Shown here piece by piece: positions 49,201 to 60,134 of a stretch of DNA of 64,000 nt; the first letter of the stretch is position 1; every line of letters begins with the position of its first letter. The translations under genes were made by a program, and so were the position numbers. Below the pieces are notes generated by a model. That model was not told where the DNA came from, ran no database searches, and saw only the letters and a program-made list of their open reading frames with translations. This DNA comes from Siphonodentalium dalli (Eukaryota; Mollusca; Scaphopoda; Gadilida; Siphonodentaliidae): assembly GCA_032622095.1 (NCBI GenBank), contig CP136061.1, positions 14,711,287 through 14,775,286 of the forward strand, in the 5' to 3' direction.

Positions 49201-49659
49201 CACATATTGTCTTCTTCTGGATAGATGGAGACTATTGACATCCTTCTTACTTACAGTAACTCACTAATTACATCGATTCTCTATCTCTAAACTTGTATGT
49301 GCATGCTGTGTTGGACTGTTGCTGTTTGTCGTCGGCTATATAATAACCATCATTTTTGGATTCACGGACGAATGCTTGTCTCCGTTTAGATAAGACGTCT
49401 TCTTACATATCACATCGCCTCTTATCTATGAACATGTATTACAGATGGACTGTTTGTCTTCGGCTATGTGATAACGCAGTGTAATAACTTAAGAATAAAC
49501 GCGATAAACCGGACTAATTATTGTCTCTGTTTCCATGATACGAAGTTGTTGACATCTCCGTTGGTTTAACATCGTTTCTTTATCTTTAAAGTTGTTTTTG
49601 CAGATACAGAGTTTGTCAGCGGATAGTCAAAGAAACACCTGCTAACTATCAAACGCGAT

Positions 49660-50144
49660 ATGAAACCAGCGATGAGTCGGCCGAAGAGAACTTTATCATC
49701 ATCCATTCTGGAAGTCTCAGACATCCCAGCAATCATCGAGGCTGATGAGAATGTGTTTCAAGACAGTGAAAACCGCGGGGAGCAACGCGATGTATCACAA
49801 AACATAGAACAATACATGAGAACGGCCGTGCGAAGCGGGAGCAACAAGTCGTCTGTGCGCAATTCAAAATCAGCTCGCGGAGAATTGGGGACCACATATT
49901 ATTCTAGGAAGGATACAAATAGCCGGTTTCCATGGATGAAGGATATAGCTGTACAGGTTAACTCGGAAGACATTGTTATATCTGGATTACACTGCGATCG
50001 CTGTAAACGCTACCGTTTCAGGTCAGATACTGTGATTCCGACTTCTGGAATGGATCTTATAAGTTCGGTTCCTTTGAAAAATGTAAAGTGGAGTTCCGAC
50101 ACGGACTTATGTAGTTCAAAACACAGATCTCCGCGTGAAAGCAG
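49660..50144 (+). CDS. candidate coding exon with FPWMK hexapeptide and splice donor
   Basis: An ATG-started frame of 162 codons (stop at 50146-50148) follows an in-frame TAG at 49624. Just before its stop is CAG|GTAAGA, a consensus splice donor at 50144/50145, so an exon ending in phase 2 is likely. The predicted chain is hydrophilic, rich in Ser and Arg, acidic at residues 20-50. It has FPWMK at 90-94 and a C-x2-C pair at 112-115, with no signal peptide or membrane segment. FPWM with a following basic residue is the Hox/ParaHox hexapeptide that binds PBC proteins, usually encoded just upstream of an intron before the homeobox. Against that, 70 residues separate it from the donor, the surrounding sequence matches no Hox class I know, and no homeodomain exon was found downstream. 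It could be an exon of another regulator or a chance open frame. It is the only stretch here whose composition, length and splice signal look like host coding DNA. Confidence 0.45.
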
Positions 50145-50154
50145 GTAAGAATTG

Positions 50155-50995
50155 ATGTCATATCTACATGAATGACTATACACGACTACTTTATATAATT
50201 ATGGCTATATACGTGATTATATATAGCTATCGCTGTATGTGATTACTGTATACACATGACAATATATGTGATTACTTTATATCTATGATTACACGTGATT
50301 ACTTTATATATGGCTATATCAATGATTACTCTTTATATATGGATATGTACATGATATACGTGACTACATTATATATATGGATATACGTGATTACTTTATA
50401 TCAATGGATATACGTGGTTATTTTATATATTATGGAGGGGCATCGGTGGCTCAATCGGTTAGGGGTGCTCCAAGCCGTTTCGCCCTCCAGCGCTGGCGAT
50501 AACGGTTCAAATCCACATGTTTCCATCGTGCACTCTGTAACTCGAAATCGTTATCTGGTGGAGTTACCAGTTACTCGCCGATGGCCGGTGGTTTGCCGCA
50601 CATGGTTGACGAGTTTATCAGCCATTGAAATCACTGTTAGATTAGTCGCAAGTGTGCGGATTTCCTCCACCACTAAAACTGGCAATGTCGTGATATGGCC
50701 TTAGTTGATAAAGCGACAATAAACCCCAATCAATCAATCAATCATTTATATATTATGGCTCTACGTGATTACTTTATATCTATCGCTATGCGTGATTACT
50801 TTATATATAAATATATACATGATTACTTTGTATCTATGTCTATACTTGCTTACATTATACATATGGCTATACGTGAGTAGTTTATACCAAAATAGCTGTA
50901 CATGGTTGCTGTATATCTATCGCAATGCGCGATTGCGTTCTATCAATGGCTATACGTGATTACTTTATATGCATGGTTATGCGTGATTATTATGG
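50155..50995. repeat. degenerate 26-27 bp array split by a SINE
   Basis: TATACGTGATTACTTTATAT plus ATGGC-like units repeat from about 50190 to 50990, interrupted by the SINE at 50436-50744. If the upstream exon is real, this is intronic. Confidence 0.85.
50422..50758 (+). mobile_element. tRNA-derived SINE, copy 2, with 14-bp TSD
   Basis: The body 50436-50744 starts AGGGGCATCGGTGGCTCAAT, keeps A-box-like TGGCTCAATCGG and B-box GGTTCAAATCC, shares the ACTCGCCGATGGCCGGTGG core with copy 1 and ends (AATC)n. TTTATATATTATGG flanks both sides exactly (50422-50435, 50745-50758), showing target-primed insertion by a partner LINE. Confidence 0.93.
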
Positions 50996-51003
50996 CACAA
51001 TCG

Positions 51004-51455
51004 ATGCATGCCACACCCCCCTCCCCCCAAATATTTGGTCAAAATATTCAACACTTGGGAATGTCATGACTGACATAACATTGTATACTGTTGGACATTT
51101 AAACCACATCCATCGATTGACAATGTTCTATATTTCCAACCAGTAATTGCATTTATAACCAGTAATTACATGTATAACCAGTAATTACATTTATAAGTAA
51201 TTAGGCAGTTGTTGTTTTTAAAACTTTAAGCAGAATTGGCATAAAGTTCTACTTTTTGGTAAACATTTTGGTCTGTAGTGGAATGACCGTGATTTTGAAA
51301 TCGACCAACCTTAGGGGTTGTAAGGTTGGAAATTTACAACAGTTGAAAAGACTGAAGCATCAGTTGGACCCGATGAGGGGGTGTAAATGGTATTCTGCAA
51401 ACCTGGGAGTTTGGTCTGGTTCAAACAAGGGGGTGCAGTTGGAAAGTTGGCTATA
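51004..51455. mobile_element. TTGGAAA/poly-C interspersed family, copy 3
   Basis: CCACACCCCCCTCCCCCCAA, TTTGGTCAAAATATTCAACA and ATGTCATGACTGACATAAC match copy 1, and the right part contains AGGGGGTGCAGTTGGAAAG like copy 2. An AATTACAT-type triplication (51145-51200) is inserted in the middle. Boundaries are approximate. 51460-52190 holds nothing recognised. Confidence 0.6.
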
Positions 51456-52348
51456 TATACATTATATATTATATATTGTTAGCGTATATAAATTCCGTTA
51501 ATAAAACTGCATTAAGGATAACGTACTACCCACTCTGTGTGCCAATATTTCATGACAACAAATGAGGAGATCTATGGCTGTTGAACTTACCGAAAAGTGA
51601 CTTACCGAAACTTACAGAAAGGCATGTATATGGCACGATTTCAATCTGCAACAGAATATACTGCAGAGAAAAAATATCGAATTGTATACTGCACCGCAAT
51701 AACCATGGATCTGGTCTTTATTCGAAATTCCTCTAGATTAATGGTTATGAACACTTCATGTTGGCTCTGAACTAAACTATTTGTACATGCACAATCATGC
51801 TGCAAGACAACTATTCGACGTCAAGTTTTTTTAATTTTGAAAAGTATCGTCATTCAGTTAAACATGATTTAAGCCTACACTCATGGTCCGCCAAACCGGA
51901 TCAAACATGCGGTCTCTGGTCGTTCAATGGCCAGCTGATGCAGTCATGTGAGCACGCAATTAAACTACCCACGTGGGCAACAAACAGACCGGTATAATGG
52001 TTAGATGGCGCGAACAAGCACACACGCTGATAACATCCTTTCGAGAATGAATCAATGATGACACCAAGCTGCTTCTCTTACCTTTATACAGGCCGTCAAC
52101 AGAAAATAGTTTGCAGTTCAACCCATTGAAATGATTGTGTAACACTTCTAGTATGTAGCCTCTCTAAACTCAAAGCGAGGTACATGTAAACCCGTGACTG
52201 AAATTTCAAAAGGTTGTCTGAATTTAAGAATTCCAAATCTCAAGTTTATTTTGATTGCATCGATCTTAGTTGTTGATGTGTGGTGATGTCCATCCTCTAC
52301 CCGGCCCACAAAATACTAATATTATAACAATGAATTCCATCTGAACAT

Positions 52349-54761
52349 AAGGGTCCGAATCGGCATCTCCAGTTTAGACCTAGTTTAAACTACCAGTTTA
52401 AACTGGGTTTTAGTGGTAAAAACAAGTTTTTCTCCACCGCTGGGACGACATAGATTTGGTCGATTGCTTTACTTGTGGGCCACACTTGTCCAATTGCAAG
52501 AATAGGAGGCGTGGTCTGTCTGTTTATTATCTCTACTTGTCAATTCATTGTCCGGTCACGCGACCTGTTGTCGCTATGTAATCTCCTAATCAGGGGAATA
52601 ACCCGTGCTCTTTGAGAAATCACGACGAATGCACGGTCTGTTGTATAACGGTTAGATATTATCTAATATCATGGACGAACGTGACTTTTGGAACTCAAAA
52701 ATATACCTTGAGGGCATGGGTGGGGCCCCGCCACAAATACCCCATAGAAACACCACCACCACCCGGGGGTACCATCCGGACGGGTGAAAATGGGGTATGG
52801 ACCATTTTTGAGAACGGGAAGGATTTCGGCGAATTTGACGGCATGAATGGGTGGCTCGCCCATAATACCCGATAGAAACATCACCCCTCACCCCGGGATA
52901 ACAGGGGTATGGACGGTAAGGATTTAGGCCAAATAATTTGGCAGCAGGAGTGGGTGGCACGATCAAAATACACCATATCACCACCCCTACCCACCCATCA
53001 CCGGGGGGGGGGAGGGGTCCCACCAGAGGAGGTGGAAATTGGGTACGCCCAAATACCGAATAGAACACCCCAACCCTCACCCCCGGGGAAGGGTACCTCA
53101 AATAACGCATATAAACACCCCACCCCTCACATCCGGGCGGGGTGGGGTGGGTTACCACCCGAGGGGTGAAGATGGGATATGAACCATGTTCCAGAGCGGT
53201 AAAGATTTCGGCCAATTTGACGACAGGGGTGTGTGGCCCGCTCCAAATATCCCATATAGACACCCTACCCTCATCCCTAGAGGGTACCACCCTGCTGGGG
53301 TGAAAATGGGGTATGGAGCATTTTATTCATTATTCGCAAAAACATGCCTCTGTTGGTCAATATTACGGCATGTGTAGGTGGCCCGCCCCAAATACCCCAT
53401 AGAATGTGGTATGGACCGTTATCGAGAACGGTAAGGATTTGGGTCTGGGGTGGGGTGTTTCTATGGGGGGCATTTGGGATGTGCCACCCACCGTTCTCGA
53501 AAATGGTCCATACCCCATTTCACCCCCTCGGGGTGGTACCTCCGGGTGAGGGTGTTTCTAGGGGGTAGTTGGAGCGGGCTACCCACACTGCTGACGTCAA
53601 ATTGACCGAAATCCTTACCGTTCTCGAAAATGGTCCATACCCCATTTTCACCTCCTGGGGTGGTTCCCCCAGCGTTCAAGGGTGGGCTGTTTCTATGGGA
53701 CATTTGAGCGGGCCATCCATCCATGCCGTCAATTGGCCGAAATCCTTACCAGTCTCGAAAATGGTCCATATCCCACGTTCACCCCCTCGGTGGTACCCCC
53801 CCCCCCCCCCGGAAGTGAGGGGTGGGGTGTTTCTATGGGTTATTTGGGGCGAGCCACCCACCCATACTATCAAATTGGCCGAAATCCTTACAGTTCTCCA
53901 AAATAGTCCATACTCCACCCCCTCAGGGTGGCCGTTACCCTCCCCCGGGTGAAGGCTGGGGTGTCTCTGATGGGTATTTGGGCGGGCCACCAACCCATAC
54001 GTCAAATTGACCGAAAGAGACCTTTTTGTGAATAAGGAATCAGTTTCAAAAGTCATGTTCGTGTCTAACGTGTCAATCTGATCAGTCCGATCCCGCCATG
54101 CTCTCAGCCGCCAAATAGACATCCGAACGAGCGAATTGCAAACAGACATAGTAGCAAGAAATCATCCATCACACTGGCACATATTTTGTTAGAATTTATC
54201 TCATAAGTACCGACATCGCCTCCCCGAATTCCAATAAGACTCTCCTGCATCTACATTGAGTGACAAACGCCCGCGCATAAACGCCTCCCCCAATTCCAAA
54301 TAAACACTCCCATATTCACGAAGAAACAACATCAATATTGGGCGAAAAATATCGGCCGAATAATTAAACCCAAAAAACTAGGTTTTAGTCAAACCTGGGG
54401 TAGGGTGGTTTAACTTTGATTTTTTTCAAAGTATATTTAAAGGTGTATGTTCGAGGCGAGACGTATGGTACGTATAAATCATATATACCTAAGCTTATAC
54501 TGATGATTATATAGCCAATTCACCACAAACAATTAGTAATATTACCATAACTTTATCACGTTAATAAAACCTAGTTTCAACTTAAACTGAGTTTATCACA
54601 AAACTTGGTTTAAGTACGCTAAAACCCAGTTTTACTCCCATAAACTTGGTTTAACTACTGTAAAACCAAGTTTAAACCCTACTTAAACCTAGTTTAAACT
54701 GGAGTTAAACCTGGTCTAGAATAAAACCTAGTCTAAACCAGAGATGCCGATTCGGACCAAG
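52349..54761. mobile_element. 2.4-kb fold-back-like element with AAG duplication, inside the LINE
   Basis: The exact ends GGTCCGAATCGGCATCTC and its reverse complement bound 52352-54758, with AAG on both sides (52349-52351, 54759-54761). Deleting it with one AAG restores an NIRSLRNKL reading. Sub-termini repeat AAACTAGGTTTAA words. The interior holds an array of about 150-bp GC-rich units (CCCCATAGAAACACC, GGGTACCACC, AATGGGGTATGGACC, GGATTTCGGCCAA). They lie in one orientation from 52700 to 53410 and in the opposite orientation from 53420 to 54010. No transposase; the 212- and 157-codon minus frames are low-complexity readings of this array. Confidence 0.88.
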
Positions 54762-55441
54762 GAGTCTCCGCAATAAACTTGATAATATTGCACATCTAAT
54801 TAACGAATACGATATAATTTGTTTCACCGAAACTCATTTAGATCCAGAGTTTAATTCAGAGCACCTTGTAATTCCGAATTTCAATGGACCAATTAGAAAA
54901 GACCGCGACAGAAACGGAGGAGGTATATGTGCGTACTTGCTAATCATATTGTTTTTAAACGAAACCATAAACTTGAGTTTGATAACAGTATACTATGTTT
55001 CCAAATTTATTTGAAATCCAATGAATATTGTCTAGTAGCTTCTTACCGTTCAGAACAGTTTTCTGCGCCGGATTATTGGGATAAGCTTCACTCATCACTA
55101 GATACTTTACTTAATAGAAATATACCAATAATTGTAACAGGGGATTTAAATTCAAATAGTATAAACCCAACATCAGCCATTAGCAACTTAATCAATCGTC
55201 TACACTTGCGTAATCTTATTACAACCCAACTCGAATCGGGACGACATCAGCAACCTTATTGGATCCGATTATAGTAAGTGACAACCTACTCTCGTATGAA
55301 CACGAAACTATAGACATGGGTAGAAACATTTCTGACCATTATGCAGTAATGGCTTCCTTTTATTTTGATTATAGTCCCTCATTGACAAATAGAAAACTGG
55401 TATGGAACAACAACCACGCAGATTTCTTAAAGGCAAATTAA
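54762..55441 (+). pseudogene. LINE APE endonuclease domain, frameshifted
   Basis: Catalytic-type motifs survive: ETHLD at 54829, TGDLN with Asp at 55143 and SDHYAV near 55331. A frame change near 54935 and another near 55255 split the domain over three frames. The fold expected is the apurinic-endonuclease-like nuclease that nicks the target for reverse transcription. All key residues I can see are retained, unlike the 8.3-kb relative, so this copy is younger or decayed by indels first. Confidence 0.85.
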
Positions 55442-55459
55442 TCGGAAAACATCACTAGC

Positions 55460-56404
55460 TCCATATACAGAGGCGGACTGGGCCAAGAAACCGGCCCGGG
55501 AAATTAATATAATACCGGCCCATCTGTTGGGGGGGGGGCGTCCACAGTCCACCTTGGAAAATTCCAACTGCACCCCCCCCCCCCTGAATCAGAATCAGAC
55601 CAAATACATGTTTTTGCATAATTCCATTTGCACCTCTGGTCTAATATCCTATATATTCATAAACCATGGTTCTATATATTCCCGGTATGAGACCATTCAG
55701 ATATTTTTACCTGACAAATTGCATAAAATCTAACATCTAGCGGTCTAACTCCAGACAAATGCACACGGCTACGGACAAGAGACCAGGACACACCGGGTTG
55801 TTCATGGTTGTTCGGCCCGGGGTGAGAACATTTTGAAAACTATACAAGAAAATCTCGAATCCGATAAACTAGACTGGCATCAACTGAAGCGTTCCTATTT
55901 TCTTGTAAATTTCAATTGGGGGAGGGGTGCGTAAGAATTTTTTTGGGATTTACAGCTGGGAGTTACCGTTAAAATCCCGAGATTAATGGGGTCTTTACGT
56001 GGTGTTATATGATGCCGACAAGTTCATTTAATGTCAAAATTACGATTAGCCAATTCGGCTGGTTAAACAACACATGTGGCGGCCCACGTCCGGAATTTTC
56101 CCGGTCTCACGATCGGCCATGCAGTCCGCCTCTGGCCTCATGAATTTATGTGAGAAGAGTACCATCTTATTGGATACACGGCTGGTTAAACAACACATGT
56201 GGCGGCCCACGTCGGTGTTTCATTTGCGGCCCAAGTTGTGGTTGGGCGGCCCAACCACATATACCCCCCCCCCCCCAACCGTAAAAAAAAAACCCTCGGA
56301 TTCTCGCTTGATAGAAAATCACGTGGAATCAGAATTTTTCCGGCCTCCGGCCCATCGGGAAATTTCCCGGTCTCCCGATCGGCCAGTCCTCCTCTGTCCA
56401 TATA
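55460..56404. mobile_element. hAT-like element with 8-bp TSD, inside the LINE
   Basis: CAGAGGCGGACTGGGCC on the left and the invert of CAGAGGAGGACTGGCC on the right bound 55468-56396 (929 bp). TCCATATA is repeated exactly at 55460-55467 and 56397-56404, the hAT length. A GGCTGGTTAAACAACACATG segment occurs twice (56057 and 56180), and a second right-end-like CAGTCCGCCTCTG lies at 56122-56134, so the right half is partly duplicated. Poly-C/G tracts and a TTGGAAAATTCCAACTGCA phrase link it to the TTGGAAA family. No transposase. Confidence 0.88.
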
Positions 56405-57880
56405 AACACATCGATGATTTGGTACACAATTTTTCGAAACAATATCCTGAAATTATGAAAACATGTATCCCGAATAGAGAGATAACAATTAGACGTCACG
56501 ATAAACATTGGTTCACGTCCGAGTTAAGAACGGCTATTCGTAGAAGAGACCGCGTAAGGCGTAAAGCCATTCGATCTAATAGTGACACCTCGTGGTCTAA
56601 ATACAGAACGATGCGAAATAAAGTTAATAACATGAAAAACACGCGAAAACAGAATATGAAACTAAATTGGCGGACACATTTTCTTCCATTAGTAACCCAA
56701 AGTACTTCTGGTATACGGTCAAAGAACTTTTAAATAAACATTCTAACAGTGATATCCCCCCCCCCCCTTAAGAACCGCTAATGGAATTATGTTATTTGAT
56801 GACGACGAAAAAGCTAATTTACTGAACGACGCGTTTGTACACAACTCTTCTCTTGACGACTCAAATTGTTCTCTTCCAAACAGCATCAATAAATGTTGCA
56901 ACCAACTCTCTAAAATTGAAATTAATGAGGTAGATATTGTCGCGGCTATACACATTTTAAAAGTGGACAAAGCTGATGGCCAGGATGGAATACGTGCCAA
57001 AATGTTACGAGAGACAGCGTATACGGTGGCAGTTCCACACAAGAATTTTTTTTCGACATGTCCCTATCGTCAAAGATATTCACATCGAGTGGAAAAAAGC
57101 AAATGTTACTGCCATTCATAAAAAAGACGATCGTTCAGATCCCGGTAACTACAGACCTATATCTCTGTTATCGTGTATTCGAGAAAATTATTATGAAAAA
57201 ACTAATGTTACATTTTGATAGTAATAATATACTATACAAATATCAATGTGGTTTCATACCTGGTCATTTTACAACGTATCAACTTATTGACATATATCAT
57301 TCTTTGTGTGAATCTCTTGATAATAAGATGGCAGCATGTTCCATCTTTTGTGACATATCAAAGGCATTTGAAAGAGTGTGGCATATCTGATTGATACATA
57401 AACTGGAACAATACGGTATTCAAGGTGACCTACTTGATTAGATTCGTGATTATATAACTAATAGAAAACAACTTGTTGTAGTTGGAAATGTAGTCTCTGA
57501 CTAGAAATGCATTCGAGCTGGCGTCCCTCAAGGATAATTATTAGGGCCTTTTTTCTTTTTGACGTACATAAACGATCAATCAGATACTATAAATTCTTTT
57601 ACGCGTATGTATGCTGATGACACATGCTTTACCAGGACCAGCCAAATAATAGAAGAATCTCGTTTAAGCTTTTCTGCCGATCTAAGACGTATTGGCAACT
57701 GGTCTGACCAGTGGCAAGTCAATTTCAATCCACCAAAGACGAAGGCTATCATTTTCTCTTATACGGGTAACGATAAGAACGCTGACACTTCATTAAATCT
57801 TACATTTAACGGTACTGACAACGAGACTGTTTCCTCGCATCGCCACCTTGGTATAACATTACAATCTAACCTCTGTTAGG
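56405..57880 (+). pseudogene. LINE linker and reverse transcriptase, stops and frameshifts
   Basis: A basic linker (56405-56735) leads, after a poly-C tract at 56758, to the RT. A DGIRAKMLR-like block lies near 56980, NYRPISLLS near 57150, DISKAFERVWH (motif A Asp at 57352), VPQG followed by a stop (57534-57536) where relatives read a small residue, and YADD at 57609-57620. Another stop is at 57502-57504 and more follow near 57388, 57438 and 57878. The catalytic Asp residues are still present, but the frame is broken. RT would copy LINE RNA at the nicked target. Confidence 0.88.
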
Positions 57881-58683
57881 ACACCCAAATCAATAATATG
57901 TGTAGTAGAGTAGCCTCCAGTTTATCTCAACTTAGAAAATTAAAATTCATTCTTAACAGACGTACCCTCGACCTGATGTATAACGTTTTATACTGCCAAT
58001 AATGGATTATTGTGATGTTGTGTGGGATAACGCACCCATATACCTCTTCCATAAGTTGTACCTGTTGCATCATGACGCAGCGCGAATTGTCAGTGGTCTC
58101 ATTAAATCAGTTTCGATCAACTAAATGCTATTCGAACTTGGATGGTCCACTTTACAACAAAGAAGATACTGGCATAAAATAAGAATCACTTACACTGTGA
58201 TGACTAAAAAGTCACCCAACTATATCTTAGAGAAAAGTCATCCAACTAGTGGCCAAATAACAAATAACAGATATGATTTTAGAAATCCAGATTACCTTCG
58301 AAACTACCCCTCTGGTTCCAAACGTACCGATACTAGCTTTCTCCCATAATGGTGACCGCCTGGAACTATACTTAGATGACAAAACCAAAAAATGTGGTTC
58401 GATAGAAATGTTTTCAAAACAATTTAATCCACAGCATGGTATACTAAAGCCACCTTCATTTTATAATAACGGAAAGAGAAGAGTAAACATAATACACTGT
58501 AGACTCCGTAACAAATGTAGTGAGTTAAATGCTGATAAGTTTCGAAAACATCTCATTGATAGTCCCAAGTCAACTTGTGGGTACGGAGTAGAGGATGCAG
58601 ACCACTTTTTCATCACATGTCCGCTTTATAGACATGAAAGAACTATCATAGAACACCGGCTATTACCGACGGATTGCATATGA
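57881..58683 (+). pseudogene. LINE C-terminal region with Cys/His motif
   Basis: After a stop at 57878 the sequence continues as thumb-like and C-terminal ORF2 sequence over two or three frames (58125-58349, 58273-58683). Near the end CGYGVEDADHFFITCPLY gives a C-x8-H-x4-C arrangement common in Jockey/CR1/L2-like ORF2 tails. The frame closes at TGA 58681. Beyond it lies a (GATGATGAC)-rich stretch and the 3' UTR shared with 6486-7121. Confidence 0.8.
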
Positions 58684-59190
58684 TTTATTTTGAAAATATA
58701 TTGTGCGGATCACCTAACTTGTCTATAAATTCAAATGAACGTCTTTTCACAGCGGTCCAAAATTATATTCTATCCACGGGTCGTTTCAGTACTGAACAGG
58801 TTTATTGGAGCAACGCTGATGATGATGACGATGGTGATGTCTAATAAACAAAAACTAATTCCATATATATATATATATGTATATGTGTATGTGTACACAT
58901 ATTTGGTTGAATACATGTACCCTTAACCAGGCCAATCGGCTTTTCTCTTTTCCACTCCCGAACCACCTTCACCTTCATTTTCATTTCATAATTGTGATTT
59001 AACTCTTAGTTTCTGCTATCTTGAACAAAACAAAAATTTAGTTTGATTAATTTATTTTCTACGCCATTTTATTTATTTCAGTATTACTTAGGATATTTGG
59101 AGAGAGGAGCATTTGCTAAGTTATAATAACTCATCATACTACTGTATTTAAATTATTATGTAAACATGTCTGTGTGGGATGACAACTGAA

Positions 59191-59659
59191 ATATGTGACC
59201 CGCCATATCAAATCCAGTCGTAAGTCGGGATTTGTTTTACCCTGTGCCAATGCATTCTCTTATATATGCGAGTCGACCATAGGTCGCCTCGCATATATAA
59301 GAGAATGTATTGGCCTAACAATTTTTTATAATTTTAATAATTTTTTCTTGTATTCTTTAACAATTTTATAATTTCACCCATACAGAGCCCCAGACAAACA
59401 TGAGCAGACGACACTCTTCTATATGCTTCCATATATGTGTGAGGCTCCCTGCAGGGTAATGGGTGTTTTTTTTATTTTATGTCCTAAAAATTATAAGAAA
59501 CATTTATTTTAAAAAAAATGATAAAAAATTGTTAGGCCAATGCATTCTCTTATATATGCGAGGCGACCTATGGTCGACTCGCATATATAAGAGAATGCAT
59601 TGGCACAGGGTAAAACAAATCCCGACTTACGACTGGATTTGATATGGCGGGTCACATAT
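59191..59659. mobile_element. GACCCGCC-family MITE, full length, inserted in LINE tail
   Basis: 59195-59655 (461 bp) runs from GTGACCCGCCATATCAAATC to its reverse complement with ATAT on both sides. Modules are at 59246-59314 and 59536-59604. The middle (central stem CCCTGCAGGG...) is inverted relative to the 43955 copy. The unfilled LINE tail at 7.10 kb reads AAATATGTTC with one ATAT, so ATAT, or the TA inside it, was duplicated on insertion. Confidence 0.95.
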
Positions 59660-59874
59660 GTTCAAACAAAAACCTCAGTTTGCTGCATCATCGTATTATA
59701 TGATTTAGTTGCCTGTTTAAATTTATAGCAATCAAAACATGATCACAATTGACAACAACGTTATCGCGGTGCTCTTTGCATATCGTTTAGAAATTTCCAA
59801 TACAAATATGCTTGTTATGTTAACTGCCTGTTTGCTGTCGATATATCGCGGCGGTCAACATTGGGCAAGTATAA

Positions 59875-60130
59875 TTAATTACCTCGACGATATAGATACG
59901 CTACTGTTAATTACCTCGACGATATAGATACGCTACTGTTAATTACCTCGACGATATAGATACGCTACTGTTAATTACCTCGACGATATAGATACGCTAC
60001 TGTTAATTACCTCGACGATATAGATACGCTACTGTTAATTACCTCGACGATATAGATACGCTACTGTTAATTACCTCGACGATATAGATACGCTACTGTT
60101 AATTACCTCGACGATATAGATACGCTACTG
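59875..60130. repeat. 32-bp tandem array, 8 virtually identical copies
   Basis: TTAATTACCTCGACGATATA plus GATACGCTACTG repeats eight times over exactly 256 bp, with essentially no substitutions. Such uniformity suggests a recent expansion. Confidence 0.97.
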
Positions 60131-60134
60131 CTAA

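Larger units (their letters stand above)
45255..49640. repeat. decayed long-period array, 45.2-49.6 kb
   Basis: An ordered set of phrases recurs at about 45259, 47125, 47696, 48650, 48846, 49237, 49395 and 49553: GTTGACATCTTCTTACATA, TAACATCG, TATCTTTAAACTTGTATTTG and CACTGTTTATCAGCGGCTAG followed by TCAAAGA. Units are roughly 150-250 bp where adjacent. Three DNA transposons and two short arrays interrupt it. The last copy ends about 20 bp before the candidate exon at 49660. Open frames inside (46732-47031, for instance) are not conserved between copies. Confidence 0.65.
52200..59672 (+). mobile_element. dead Jockey/CR1/L2-like LINE with three nested insertions
   Basis: Reading the plus strand in order: a hydrophobic run with CGDVHPLPGP near 52275, FHLNIRSLRNKL across 52340 and 54762, an APE endonuclease (54762-55440), a basic linker (56405-56735), a reverse transcriptase (56789-57880), a C-terminal domain with Cys/His (58125-58683), a 3' UTR and a tail matching 6486-7121. 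Removing the insertions at 52352-54758, 55468-56396 and 59195-59655 leaves about 3.7 kb, reasonable for a LINE lacking part of its 5' region. Several frame changes and stops make it inactive. The family is judged from motif order only. Confidence 0.88.

Noticed and set aside
52652-54149. 212- and 157-codon minus frames rich in Gly and Pro
   Set aside because: They read the GC-rich inverted repeat units inside the 2.4-kb element, with many competing frames.
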